Assembly: GCA_903772945.1 (NCBI GenBank)
Contig: CAICTM010000358.1
Span: 1 to 64,000 of the forward strand
From: Seminavis robusta
Lineage: Eukaryota > Bacillariophyta > Bacillariophyceae > Naviculales > Naviculaceae
DNA length: 64,000 nt
Reading direction: 5' to 3'
Shown: piece by piece, positions 32,532 through 42,353 of the stretch
Position numbering within the stretch: position 1 is the stretch's first letter
Layout of the letters: every line of letters starts with the position of its first letter
Notes under the pieces: model-generated
Databases searched by the model: none
Told to the model about the DNA's origin: nothing
Seen by the model: the letters and a program-made list of their open reading frames with translations, nothing else
Position numbers and translations under genes: made by a program

Positions 32532-34328
32532 GTAGCAAGTGAAAAACTCAATTCGGGTAAAAGAAAACTGTTTGTCGGCAATTGAGCAAACTCAGAAAAT
32601 GACGAAGGGACAATCCTCTGACTACAGCACGGCTCAAGTGAACGACAGCGCGGTCGTTTCAAAAGAGGTTGGAACTTCAAAATCAAAATCAAATCAAACT
32701 CAATCAGTGCATCATGAGCAACAAGTCAAGGAAAGGAAAGCACTTGATGGTGCTGTGGACTTGAAAAGAGGGTGGTTGCGTTGTGAGGGAGAAGGAGCTC
32801 TGGTTGCGCGCTAAAAACGATCATGCCGTTGTGCAGTGGAGCTTCCTCTCTTAAATGATTTTTTTCGAAAAAGTCACATTTACGTTAAAACAAGCAAGGC
32901 GAAGGACGAAAATGAACAGTGAACGAAGGCACTCCCACCTTTCGATCAACACCAGACGGTTAATCGGAAAAGGCTCAAAAGCTCTACAAGTCTACCGGTA
33001 CTATCGGTATCTACTGGTACTAAAAGGCATGTAGCTAGCTAGCCGGTACATACATGTACGGTAGATCCGGCATAATACATGCCATAAAATGTACCGCCAC
33101 CGGTAGCCGGCACCGGCATGGGTACAGGTATGGCCATGTAGCCAGGGTCCATCTGCAACGTGCTGCTCTGGTTCCACGCCACACAAGGTGGGTACTGTAT
33201 CTTATTGTTTTGGTCTTCGCTTCGCGTTCAGTTCTACTAGATGCGTTGCATAGCTACCGGTAGAGTGCACGGTTGGTACCATACAAGCACCTAATTAAAC
33301 TACATGTACCGGTACATTGGAGACCAATCAACAGTGAATGAACTCCTTACACCATGTTGCAACTTCGTTGGCGTTGTTACTTCTAATTCCATGGAACTTG
33401 CAGCACATGGCTTCACAGCAGCTACAATTAACAAAGAATTCAACATCCTAGCTACAAGAAGCTAAATACGACTACAAAGAGAGGAGGAGTGCATTGTAGC
33501 TAGCTACTCGAGTAGACAGTAGCTTTTGCCTCTCGTGGGTTGTGCTTTCTGGATGTCACAGACCAACAAAGCAGCAAGTCGTCTTCCTCTTTAGAAGCAA
33601 TTCGATACCAGAAACGAAGTCGAATGGATCCCTGCCAATGGATCCTTGTTCTTGGTAAGAATTAGACGCAGATCGTCGTTTTCATGACTCTTGCTTGGGC
33701 CTTGGGAGAGGATTCTCTGGGGGTCCAGTTGTCTCGCCTGTGCTTGATTGCATCGCTCTCCGACGAGGACGGAGGCTATGGTGCAAATTTTGGTTCATGG
33801 TCTGCGAAGCTCTTTGTGTGAATCCAAGCCATGCTCTTCTTTCTGCGCCAGTCCTCCAGTGGACGAGGATTTGGTTCTTTATCAGCTGCGAGGCTTTTTG
33901 TGTGTTTCCAAAAGGATGTTATGATCTTCTGCGTCAGTCCACCACTGGAAAGCATTTCACTGCAGTGCAACAGCCTGTTAGGCCTGGCTTCTGAACCTGC
34001 CAACAGGGACCAAAATGAGAGTCGTAAGGTTGCGAACCAAGCTGGCACAGCCGATCCTGCCTAATCGTAGCCTGGTTCATTGGATCGAAAGAGTCAATTC
34101 CCCAACCCATACAGTCGTAAAAAGGTGGATGTTATTCGAGCCTTGCAACCATCATGAACGGGTATACTCCTTAGTTCTGGTGAGTAGAGGAGCACCTGCT
34201 CTCCCTGTTTGTCAGCGGCTGTCAAAGGAAGAAGCAGTCGCTCTTCTAGCTAGGCGTCTGTAGACATACCGTTGACATCCTTACTGCTGCTAATAGTTTG
34301 ATGGCTATGTGTACAAGTAGTTTGTTGG
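32532..34328. other. Intergenic region, 1.8 kb
   Basis: It holds the 5' flank of PLK, then TACCGGTA-rich DNA (32990-33310) and a pair of diverged direct repeats at 33789-33950 described separately. No gene is recognised on either strand. Confidence 0.45.
33789..33950 (+). repeat. Diverged tandem duplication of about 75-80 bp
   Basis: Two adjacent copies align loosely: TTTTGGTTCATGGTCTGCGA...CCAGTCCTCCAGTGG and GATTTGGTTCTTTATCAGCTGCGA...CAGTCCACCACTGG. On the plus strand both read in one frame as a W-F-x-CEA-(L/F)CV-x-P peptide. On the minus strand both give HTKS(L/F)A(A)D.EP. This could be an old duplicated coding exon or simply a duplicated non-coding block. Confidence 0.4.
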
Positions 34329-35498
34329 TTAGTGGCTTGATGCCAGGATCAATTGCATCCAAAATTGTGCCAACGGTTTATAGAAAGTGTTGGCATCCAT
34401 ATGACTGTGATCCTTGTGATGGGTGTGGAGGGATTTGGGAAAGACATCCAGCATCAAGATTGGAGAATCACTATTTGAATTGTATTCTGTCAATTCTTTG
34501 GTCATTGCCTCATTCCATTCCTGAACACGTTCGAAGGTCTGGGGCCATCGGTGCTTGCCGGTTGGCTTTTGGACTTGGTTTATGGTGACACGAACAAAGC
34601 GATCGCAAATGGGCTTCATGTCTTGGATGAAAGACATGGCATTACGAGCATGTAAGGTTCCATTGACAGGAGGATTGTCAATGATCATCTCATGGAAGCC
34701 AGTGTTGAAGACACAGATGGTGTGGGCATCTTGCTTGTGCTGTTTTTGAATGTACAACCTGATTGTTTTTTGAGTAGTGGTTGAGTTTTTGGTTTGAAAG
34801 GCCCGGTCTTTGGTGTATTCCATTCCAAAGTACTCAGCTCGAACAGGCAAGCGTTTGTGCTGCCACAACTCATTCTTGCAGAATGTACAGCGCATTCCAC
34901 GCATGTTTGCAGGTTCGCGACTGGGTCCTTCTCCTTGGATGGGATCTGGTGGCACTAGTTCTTCGGCTGCTTGTTGGATTTCAGTGGTTCCGTAGTAATT
35001 ATGCTTCCAACGATTGGTTCGGTCAGTGTCCTCCTTGACTTTGTCCCAATTGCTCGATAGAAAGGGAATCTGTTGGAATGTTCTGGCCATGGTAGAGTCT
35101 CCAAAGAAGAACCATCGTGATGCTTTTGTGGCATTCTCAGTTGCTGCTGCTGGTGCTGCTGCTGCTGCTGGATAGTGGAGGGCGGGAACAAAGCGACTTT
35201 CACAATCCAGCAAATCTTCATCCTGATCATAGGCGCAATTCCAATCCAATGGTTTGTTTTCCGCAGCTGTAGCGGTACCATCCGACACAACACTGCTTGT
35301 GTCCGTCTGCTCGCCAGCTTCAAGCCTGGCCACTTCAGCAGCACCGCCATTGCTCGCGGGCCCGGGCAAGACACGCTGGACATGAATGGACCTCAAATTC
35401 GTGCCGGCTAGATGAAGTACAGCCCCAAAAACTAAGAAGGACTTTAACATGGACGATGCGTTCATGGACCTGATGGTGTTGTCGCTTCTGTCTGTCAT
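34329..35498 (-). CDS. SGNH/PC-esterase-like type II membrane protein
   Basis: A single-exon ORF of 389 codons. A hydrophobic segment at about residues 17-33 (MLKSFLVFGAVLHLAG) suggests a signal anchor. The body starts with LDWNCAYDQDEDLLDCESRF and then has the GDS motif in RWFFFGDSTMARTF, FNTGFHEM, and near the C-terminus HTHHKDHSHMDANTFYKPLAQFW, whose D-x-x-H pattern resembles the catalytic Asp/His pair of SGNH and PC-esterase (TBL/NXPE-type) enzymes. Such proteins act in the Golgi or at the surface as glycan O-acetyl transferases or esterases; substrate here is unknown. Four Cys in the WNC...DCE and MRCTFC segments may form disulfides. Confidence 0.75.
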   Translation of the reverse strand: MTDRSDNTIRSMNASSMLKSFLVFGAVLHLAGTNLRSIHVQRVLPGPASNGGAAEVARLEAGEQTDTSSVVSDGTATAAENKPLDWNCAYDQDEDLLDCESRFVPALHYPAAAAAPAAATENATKASRWFFFGDSTMARTFQQIPFLSSNWDKVKEDTDRTNRWKHNYYGTTEIQQAAEELVPPDPIQGEGPSREPANMRGMRCTFCKNELWQHKRLPVRAEYFGMEYTKDRAFQTKNSTTTQKTIRLYIQKQHKQDAHTICVFNTGFHEMIIDNPPVNGTLHARNAMSFIQDMKPICDRFVRVTINQVQKPTGKHRWPQTFERVQEWNEAMTKELTEYNSNSDSPILMLDVFPKSLHTHHKDHSHMDANTFYKPLAQFWMQLILASSH

Positions 35499-36028
35499 GT
35501 TGCTCTTTGTTGTAATTCTACCTTTGCTACAGTACGCGGGTTGTGAGCCAGCTGTAGCTGTATTTTGTAGCCCTCAGTTAGTTACCCGTAAGGATGCGTG
35601 GGGATGCGGTACGGTACACTGTAGGCGATCGCGGATCGTGGGTCATCGGCTGACTGCTGTGACTGGACGATTTTTCTCAGATCTCTACTACCGGTAGTCT
35701 AGTGTCTCCTCTCCTACTGTTATTGCGCAACGACACCGTTATTGTCCAACGACAAAATCCGACGGCTCTCTTTATAATGTATTTATCGCTGGATGTCTTT
35801 AATAACATGCACACGCTTTAGCCAATACATTACTTAGTGTGTGAGCCAATTTTGGACGCTTGAGACAGGCAAGAAAGGTGTGATTCGTTAGCTGGCAGGA
35901 GGCAATGAAACGTGCGAGAAACGTTTTTCTCACTATCGATCCAACACAAATCCAATGAAAGACAACTCCACGATGGTGGCTTTTGGCTCCTTTACGGCCT
36001 CTTCCAGGCATACAAACACTCTATCAAG
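35499..36028. other. Intergenic region before the transposase gene
   Basis: A pair of direct repeats TTATTG(C/T)(G/C)CAACGACA lies at about 35720-35755, possibly a subterminal motif of the piggyBac element. No convincing TTAA-flanked terminal repeat was found. Confidence 0.35.
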
Positions 36029-38464
36029 ATGCCTCCAACAGTGGTAGACACCCGCAAGGTTGTTGGTGGAACTTGCTGGGCTCAAGCGAAGCATGTGAGC
36101 AGGGATGCCGGTCGAGTTTATGGAACAGCAGCCAGCACGACATGGTTGAAAGGAACAGTGTTGGAAGTCCAATTGAGGAAGAACAACCCCCAATCGAAGC
36201 GAGGAACGAACTACATCAGGGCATTGTACAAGGTGGGAGACACAGAGAAGGAAGCCACTATCTGTTTGCAAACTTTGAAGGTGTCGAATCCAACTCCACC
36301 TCCATCGCAGAACAACTCCAACACCGTGGAAGAAGATCCAACCCAACCACCTCCGCCACCACCTTCGCCACCACCTCCACCACCAGGTACGACGAACAAC
36401 AATGAAGAAGACACAGCTACTGGTACAGCTACCGCTTCTGGTACGGCTACTGCCACAGCAACTGGCAATGGCGAATCGGAAAGTGCCAGCGTGGAGGGTT
36501 CTTCACATGAAAATCCGGAACAACAGCCCTCACCACCAGGTCGGACACCTGTGTCAAGCAATCATGGCTACGACTGGTACAATGACAAGCCAACCGACGT
36601 TGATGTGAATGGTCCAACAGGAAAAAGAATGTGGAGAGTGACATGCCAGTACACCGGAAGGGAATACAGCCCTGGCTGTGATGAGAGAGTCTCGGACAAC
36701 ATGAAGGCTTGGGATGATCCAAAAAGCGACTACAAATACACCCCTTATGACTTTTTTATGGCTATGTTCCCTAAGACGCAACTCTTGTTTATGGTTGAGG
36801 AAACAAACAAGGTGCTTCGCAAAGCCAACTGCCGAATTACATCCATTGGTGAGATCTTGAAGTGGTTGGGTGTCTCCTTGCTGATCACTCGGTTCGAATT
36901 TGGTGAACGATCTTCCCTTTGGGCTGAGAAGTCAAAGCGAAAGTACATCCCAGCACCCAATCTTGGGAAGACGGGCATGAGCCGAGACAGATATGATGAG
37001 CTCAACCGTTACATTGTGTGGAGTCATCAACCATCAGAGAAACCAGAAGGCATGAGCACCCAATCTTACAGATGGCTTCTTGTTCAAGGGTTTGTTGATC
37101 GCTTCAATGTGCACAGGAAGGAATACTATGAGCCGTCCTGGCTGATTTGTGCCGATGAGTCCATCAGTAGGTGGTACGGATTGGGTGGAAGCTGGATCAG
37201 CATTGGCCTTCCACACTACATCGCATTGGACAGAAAGCCTGAGTTCGGCTGTGAAATCCAGAACGCTGCTGATGGTGTCACTGGAATCATGATGCGTCTC
37301 AAGTTGGTCAAAGCTATGGACGCAGATCCAGAGGAACACGAGCAACAGGCATCTGAAGATGGTGACAATGGGTAAGTTCTTTTATGTCCTACTGCTGACT
37401 ACTTCTTTATCTTCCGTCTTACGCTGCTGTTTTGGTCCCCCATCAGGTATACTCATGGCTACAACGTTCTCTATGAATTGGTTAAGCCTTGGGCCAACAC
37501 AAACATCACTGTTGTCGCAGATAGCTACTTTGCTTCTGTCCAAACAGCTGTCAGGCTTAAGTCGATTGGACTTCGATTTATTGGTGTTGTCAAGACTGCC
37601 ACGAAAGGATTCCCCATGCGATATCTCAGCTCCTATCAACTTCCTGCCGGAAGAGGTGATCGGCATGCTGTTACATCAAGGCACGAGGCTACGGGTACAG
37701 ATCTACTTGCATTTGTGTGGGTGGATCGAGATAGGCGCTACTTTATCTCTACTTGCAGTTCTGTTGCTGCCGGTCCTCCTTGCTTGCGTTGGCGATGGCG
37801 ACAAGTTGATCCAGATCTCAACGTACCAGCCCAATGTGTGCAGCTTTGTGTTCAACAACCGGAAGCAGCACACAGGTACTACACTGGCTGCGGCAAGATT
37901 GATCAGCACAACCGAACACGACAGCAGAGTCTCATGGTTGAAAAGAAACTCAAGACGGTCAAGTGGGATCGACGTGTCAACATGTCTATCTTTAGCATGG
38001 TGGTCGTGGATGCATTTGATCTTGCGCAGGGATGTCAAGGTAGCAGTGCTTGGACTCCTCGCAACTTTGTTGAGGCCCTTGCAGAGCAACTCATTGACAA
38101 CACCTATGAGCAGAGGGCCTTGCGAAGGAGGCAACAAAGGAGTGATGACATTGGAGGGCCAACAAAGGGTGGACCGACTTACTTGGAATCCAAGTACCAA
38201 CTTTGTGCTCCTACTCCCACCAAGAGGAGGAAGAAATCTGAACCCACCTGGCGCGAACAAGGACGTTGCATGGTTTGCAGGAAGAACAGCTCCTGGTGTT
38301 GTCGGCAGTGTCAAGAAGCTTTCCCACGTGTGCAGGACAAGCAGTTTTGGATTTGCAACAAGGCCGAAAAGAAGTGCATGGGGTACCACATCCTGGAAGC
38401 GCACCCCGAGTACAATTCTAAGAATCGGAGCAACATCGCCAATAGTGGAAGCGGCGACTGTTGA
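36029..38464 (+). CDS. PiggyBac-like transposase (DDE_Tnp_1_7 family), spliced
   Basis: Two exons (36029-37371, 37447-38464) join in a Gly codon, giving 786 residues. An N-terminal region with a Pro-rich and Thr/Ala-rich linker precedes the family core: YDFFMAMFP, IGEILKWLGVSL, ICADESISRWYGLGGSW with the first Asp, then VADSYFASVQTAVRL with the second Asp, and SMVVVDAF with a later Asp; these fit the DDD plan of piggyBac enzymes. The C-terminus is a Cys-rich CxxC array (CMVCRKNSSWCCRQC...C...C) like the zinc-binding CRD of piggyBac. The start was set at MPPTVVDT; an upstream Met at 35912 is in frame. The reading frame is intact, so the gene may be functional or domesticated. Terminal repeats were not found. 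Confidence 0.85.
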
Positions 38465-38868
38465 GCCCGCAAGCCATTCTATTGTTTAGGATCGTCTATG
38501 GTAAGTGTTGCCGATTGCCTTGTCAACGTCTTTGTCGATTGCCTATGTGACGAAGTATCCGTTAGCTCACATCTTTTGCAAAGTTTTGAAAATGTGAGTA
38601 GGTTTTACTGGTCAGTGGTAGAATAATAGCCGTTGTAATTGTTTAAGAACAGAAATTCGAACCTGGTGTTCTTTGCTTCGTACAAATCTACAGTGAGTGG
38701 TAGTGGCACCTGTTTCTGTTCTGACGCAATAACTTTTTGTTATTTATTAAAGAATTTCACCAGGTGGCGAGACACTAGTTAGTGGCCAAAATATATTAAT
38801 TGTGTGAGTCTAAAGTTTAAAAGGCGAGGTCACAATGAGGAACATTGTGCAATTTAAACAGTAGTACT
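38465..38868. other. Region 3' of the transposase gene
   Basis: A/T-rich DNA without coding sequence, several TTAA tetranucleotides (for example near 38642, 38757, 38797 and 38816) and duplicated TTGTC.A..G-like words just after the stop. It may hold the transposon's right end, but no inverted match to the left side was seen. Confidence 0.35.
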
Positions 38869-39197
38869 GCAAGGTCGGGAACCAGACTGCAATCCTTTTT
38901 TGACAGTTTCTCAAATGAGAAAGTTTCTCATTTGAGAAACTAAGTTCTGAAATGAGAAAGTTAGTTTCTCATTTGGTTGAAATGAGAAACTATCTTTTGA
39001 AATGAGAAACTATATATGAAACTGCTAGTACATGTGTTGTGATTTCTGCCAGAAATGAGAAACTATTTTATCAAATGAGAAACTAAAACTGTTAGTTTCT
39101 CAAATTGAGAAACTAAAAATGAGAAACTAAAACTAAAAATGAGAAACTAAAACTGTTTGAAAAATTTCAAAACATCATGGGGGTTTCCGGACCTTGC
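38869..39197. mobile_element. Short TIR element made of AATGAGAAACT words
   Basis: A 329-bp unit with inverted ends GCAAGGTCGGGAACC (left) and GCAAGGTCCGGAAACC (read from the right). AGTACT flanks both sides (38863-38868, 39198-39203), but because AGTACT is itself a palindrome it may be part of the inverted repeat rather than a target duplication. The interior is largely AATGAGAAACT / AGTTTCTCATT words in both orientations. There is no coding capacity. Superfamily unknown. Confidence 0.65.
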
Positions 39198-40425
39198 AGT
39201 ACTCTACTCGAGTACTTTTCTTCTTGAAGGTCATTGCACATCATTTTCTATAGTGGTGCCGAATACCGGTACGTACACGGAACTAGTTTTAAAGTTCTTA
39301 ATAAAAGTTCTATGGTGTTAGATCGTACTATGCTATTAATAGTACTCCTACTCCAGTAAAACTGCTAGGCACGCTAAAGATTCGGAGTGAACTGGATTTA
39401 ACAAAATGCCACTTGCTCGTGTTCTGTATTTAATAAAATGTCACTGGGAGTCAGAGTCATTGTACCGTTACTCGACACTTGCTTACCGTAAGGTACAGTC
39501 GTACAGTACCAGGTACACGGTACAGTATGTACATACCGGTACACGGTAACAGTAAACCGTACTAGCTAGTACTGGTACACCGCCACAGCGACAAAGCATT
39601 GCAATTTTCAATGGGACCTGGCTACCGGTAGCTGGGATACAACAGGATAGCAGACTGTAGAGTACTGTAGCTTCCCACTGAGTCTCAGATGAATGCCACA
39701 TGTATCGAATTCGGAAGTTGTTTCGTGCAGATACTATCGATCATTCTTCTTCTTCTTGGAACCGTGATCCATGGCCCCCTGCCAGATTTGGGGGATAACT
39801 TCCCAACTCTAAATCAGCAGGTTGGGGGATGCTGTGCCCTTTTTCTTCCCGGACAACATGGACAAGCTCAATTAGAATCTCCATTTCCAAAGCTTATGCC
39901 TTCGTCAATAAGACTTGCTTTTGTCTTCAATTCTGCCAGAGCAAGCTCACACTCCAGATAAATAGCTAGACGATGTAACAATGGTCCATGTTACCCTATG
40001 GATTACGTTGCCCTCATCTGGGAGAAATTGGTATTAATAATCGTTCGAGCACCAAACGTGTATTCCGTGTCCCACAGTTTTCTCTTGGACCTCTACAGTC
40101 CCCATAGTGTTTCATGAGAACTCTGTCTGTGCTCGGAATTAATCGCAGGAAATAGCACGGGGCTGGCTGCCAACTGTCCTTGCATGGGACAACCAAGTCT
40201 GGTGATGCAAGAAAACCTGCTGGCTGTCTTGTCTCTAGAGTCAAAGCCAACCTCCGATGAAGGTTTTGGTGGTCCATTTTCCCCAAATAATGTGAATACT
40301 GCGGAGTTGCCAAAGTTACCACAACTCAATTCCTGGAAGCGAAGGAAGACCTGCTTGCATGCAGTACGTATCTATGTGCAACTCAAGGTGCTCCTTTTGC
40401 TTGATAGAATGTGCAATCGCCTCAA
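39198..40425. other. Intergenic region
   Basis: No gene is recognised. TACCGGTA/GTACCGG palindromes are dense at 39260 and 39480-39640. A plus-strand ORF at 40184-40435 overlaps the lipase 3' end and shows no family motif. Confidence 0.45.
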
Positions 40426-41826
40426 TCAGGAATGACACCTCTTTATCGAAAAGGGCAGCCTTCCCGAACAATTTCCGCTGAGACAGTCCGCGTTTTCATG
40501 GCACCATGAATCAACATCCCTCCGTGGTGAACAGATTTTTGGATCATCATCCGTGGATCTGTATCCACTGTTGTCGCACCTGCCACTGTCGCAATCTTGG
40601 TTGTTGACACAGTTCGCCCCGATTCCGAGCTTACCGTTTTCCAGAGTACAGCGTTCTCGAAAGCATCTTCCGGACTCGCACGCGGCATCACTTTCACAGG
40701 GCGATCCACTGGTTCTCAGAAGTTTGATTGCATTGTTGTTGCCTTGTTGTTTGTTGCCCAGGAGATGGCTGGTGCAAAGTTGTTGTTGGGAGGAACAGTG
40801 TCGGGATTGGCACTCATCGTTTCGTGAACACCAGTGTCCATCCCTCCACTTGGCAATTTTCAAGGAATTCTTACGGGTACTACAGGGAGACGATAAGAAC
40901 GATCCTGCCAGTTGGGTCATGCGAGTCCGATACAGTTCGACGGCATGGATTTTTCGAGCCAGGGGTTCTCGTGGTTTGTTGTTGTGCATCCCCAAATACG
41001 CGACAGCATTGCCTTCATCTAGTAGAAACACCCTTCCCATAATCTTTCCGGATCTGGATCCAAAGGGCGCATCGTCGTAGATTCCTCCTGACGCATTGAT
41101 AAAGTTGTAAATTTTGCTGGCACGAATGCTCTTTTTGCATCGGACCAAGTTGGTGACGGATTGCAGTGGTGCGAATGCCAACGTGGTGGGTTTGTACTTT
41201 TGTAGATCCATGGTCGCCACTGTGGCAATGGCAGCTCCCTGGGAATGCCCGGTTAAAATCAAGGGGCAATCTTTCTTGTTGTTGTTGCAGGATTTGATGC
41301 ACTGGCGCAGTTTGGTTCGGAACTGTGAGAGGTATTTGGTATTGTATCCGTTCCAGAATCCCTTGAGCACGGTGCATTTGGTACCTGGTACTCGTTGATT
41401 GGTTGGTTTGATATTCTGTAATATATCTATAAGGTTGCGCTGACGGGTCGCTCGAAAGACTCCATAGCAGACATTGTCGTGTTTCACCACCAAGTGGGCG
41501 TCATTCAAGTCTTCCCAGGCATCGAATCGTTCGTATGAGTTTCGGTATTGGTTCACCTTGGAGGCGATGTTAAATTCTTGGACAACGTAGGATAATCTGG
41601 CAGCCACCACGGCCCTTTGTATCAGTTGCTGGTTGAGTTTAACGAGAGCCGGCGGGGTATCATCCTTATTGTGGAATTTGCCAGCGGGTTGGTCAATGCA
41701 ATCTTTCACATTTGCACGACGCCGACGCAACCGTGTGATTTGTTCTGTAGTGGCTGCTGATACAGTAGTAGTGGAAAGCAATGAGATCGATAAGAGCTGC
41801 AAGAGGAGCCAGATGGAGCCGACCAT
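40426..41826 (-). CDS. Secreted class 3 lipase with Cys-rich tail
   Basis: A single-exon ORF of 466 codons. A signal peptide is likely at residues 1-24. The alpha/beta hydrolase domain of the Lipase_3 type has FNIASKVNQY...VCYGVFRAT, KCTVLKGFWNGY, and the nucleophile elbow LTGHSQGAAIA with Ser in GHSQG. Later parts of the fold include AFAP and a His near NKPREPLARKIHAVELY as candidate catalytic base. After about residue 325 there is a Cys-rich tail with repeated C..D..C.S..C motifs (CESDAACESGRC, CVNNQDCDSGRC, CHENADCLSGNC), like Dickkopf-type small disulfide modules, which could bind cell wall or lipid surfaces. Expected role: extracellular or vacuolar acyl-lipid hydrolysis. Divergent from the cyclase gene. 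Confidence 0.88.
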   Translation of the reverse strand: MVGSIWLLLQLLSISLLSTTTVSAATTEQITRLRRRRANVKDCIDQPAGKFHNKDDTPPALVKLNQQLIQRAVVAARLSYVVQEFNIASKVNQYRNSYERFDAWEDLNDAHLVVKHDNVCYGVFRATRQRNLIDILQNIKPTNQRVPGTKCTVLKGFWNGYNTKYLSQFRTKLRQCIKSCNNNKKDCPLILTGHSQGAAIATVATMDLQKYKPTTLAFAPLQSVTNLVRCKKSIRASKIYNFINASGGIYDDAPFGSRSGKIMGRVFLLDEGNAVAYLGMHNNKPREPLARKIHAVELYRTRMTQLAGSFLSSPCSTRKNSLKIAKWRDGHWCSRNDECQSRHCSSQQQLCTSHLLGNKQQGNNNAIKLLRTSGSPCESDAACESGRCFRERCTLENGKLGIGANCVNNQDCDSGRCDNSGYRSTDDDPKICSPRRDVDSWCHENADCLSGNCSGRLPFSIKRCHS

Positions 41827-42353
41827 TTTGCTTGTCTATTTTTAGAATTGGTTGTTTGAAATGAACGGAAGAAGTCAAATTCAGCGAAAATGTGAGGCTG
41901 GTTTGGGAAGCCAGAAGGTCGTTGCCGGTTGGGTCGATTGAGTCATCTGAATCATGTTGGATGGAGTCGAGTCTTTTTTTGCTGCAAAAAAAGTCATGTC
42001 CACTTCTTCCCAAATCCCAAATGCATGACGACGACCTTCAACAATCAAAAGTGTTGTCAAAACTTCCTCATACCGCCAGTCCATCAGATTAGCTCTGGCT
42101 ACCAGTAGCTAGCTAGTGCCCTCCTAGATCTTATCAGCTACATACGTGAAATCCAGGAGATCCATTTTTCTTTTATTGGTCTGCTTAATGGCATCAACTG
42201 CCATAATTCTGTGAACTTTCTCGCCAGCTACCATTATTTGACACGACAATATATAATCGGCCGGCCCTTGACTACCATACTGTAGTGGCTGTTCTTCTTA
42301 TCTCTTCATCATCATCCAAAACAAAACAATCAACTTAAACTACTTTTGTCACC
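41827..42353. other. Divergent promoter region, lipase / cyclase-homology gene
   Basis: Short spacer of 527 bp between divergent start codons. It contains CTAGCTAGTG near 42110 and an AATATATAAT stretch at about 42248, a TATA-like candidate roughly 100 bp upstream of the cyclase ATG. Assignment is by position only. Confidence 0.3.

Noticed and set aside
35912-36028. N-terminal extension of the piggyBac transposase from the upstream Met
   Set aside because: The extension has no family resemblance, and MPPTVVDT is a better start. The in-frame Met is noted as an alternative.
38640-38700. GGTTCGAATTTC (minus strand) as a tRNA T-arm
   Set aside because: No acceptor stem or anticodon arm pairs around it.
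40184-40435. 83-codon plus-strand ORF at the lipase 3' end
   Set aside because: No motif and overlaps the lipase stop region. Treated as chance.
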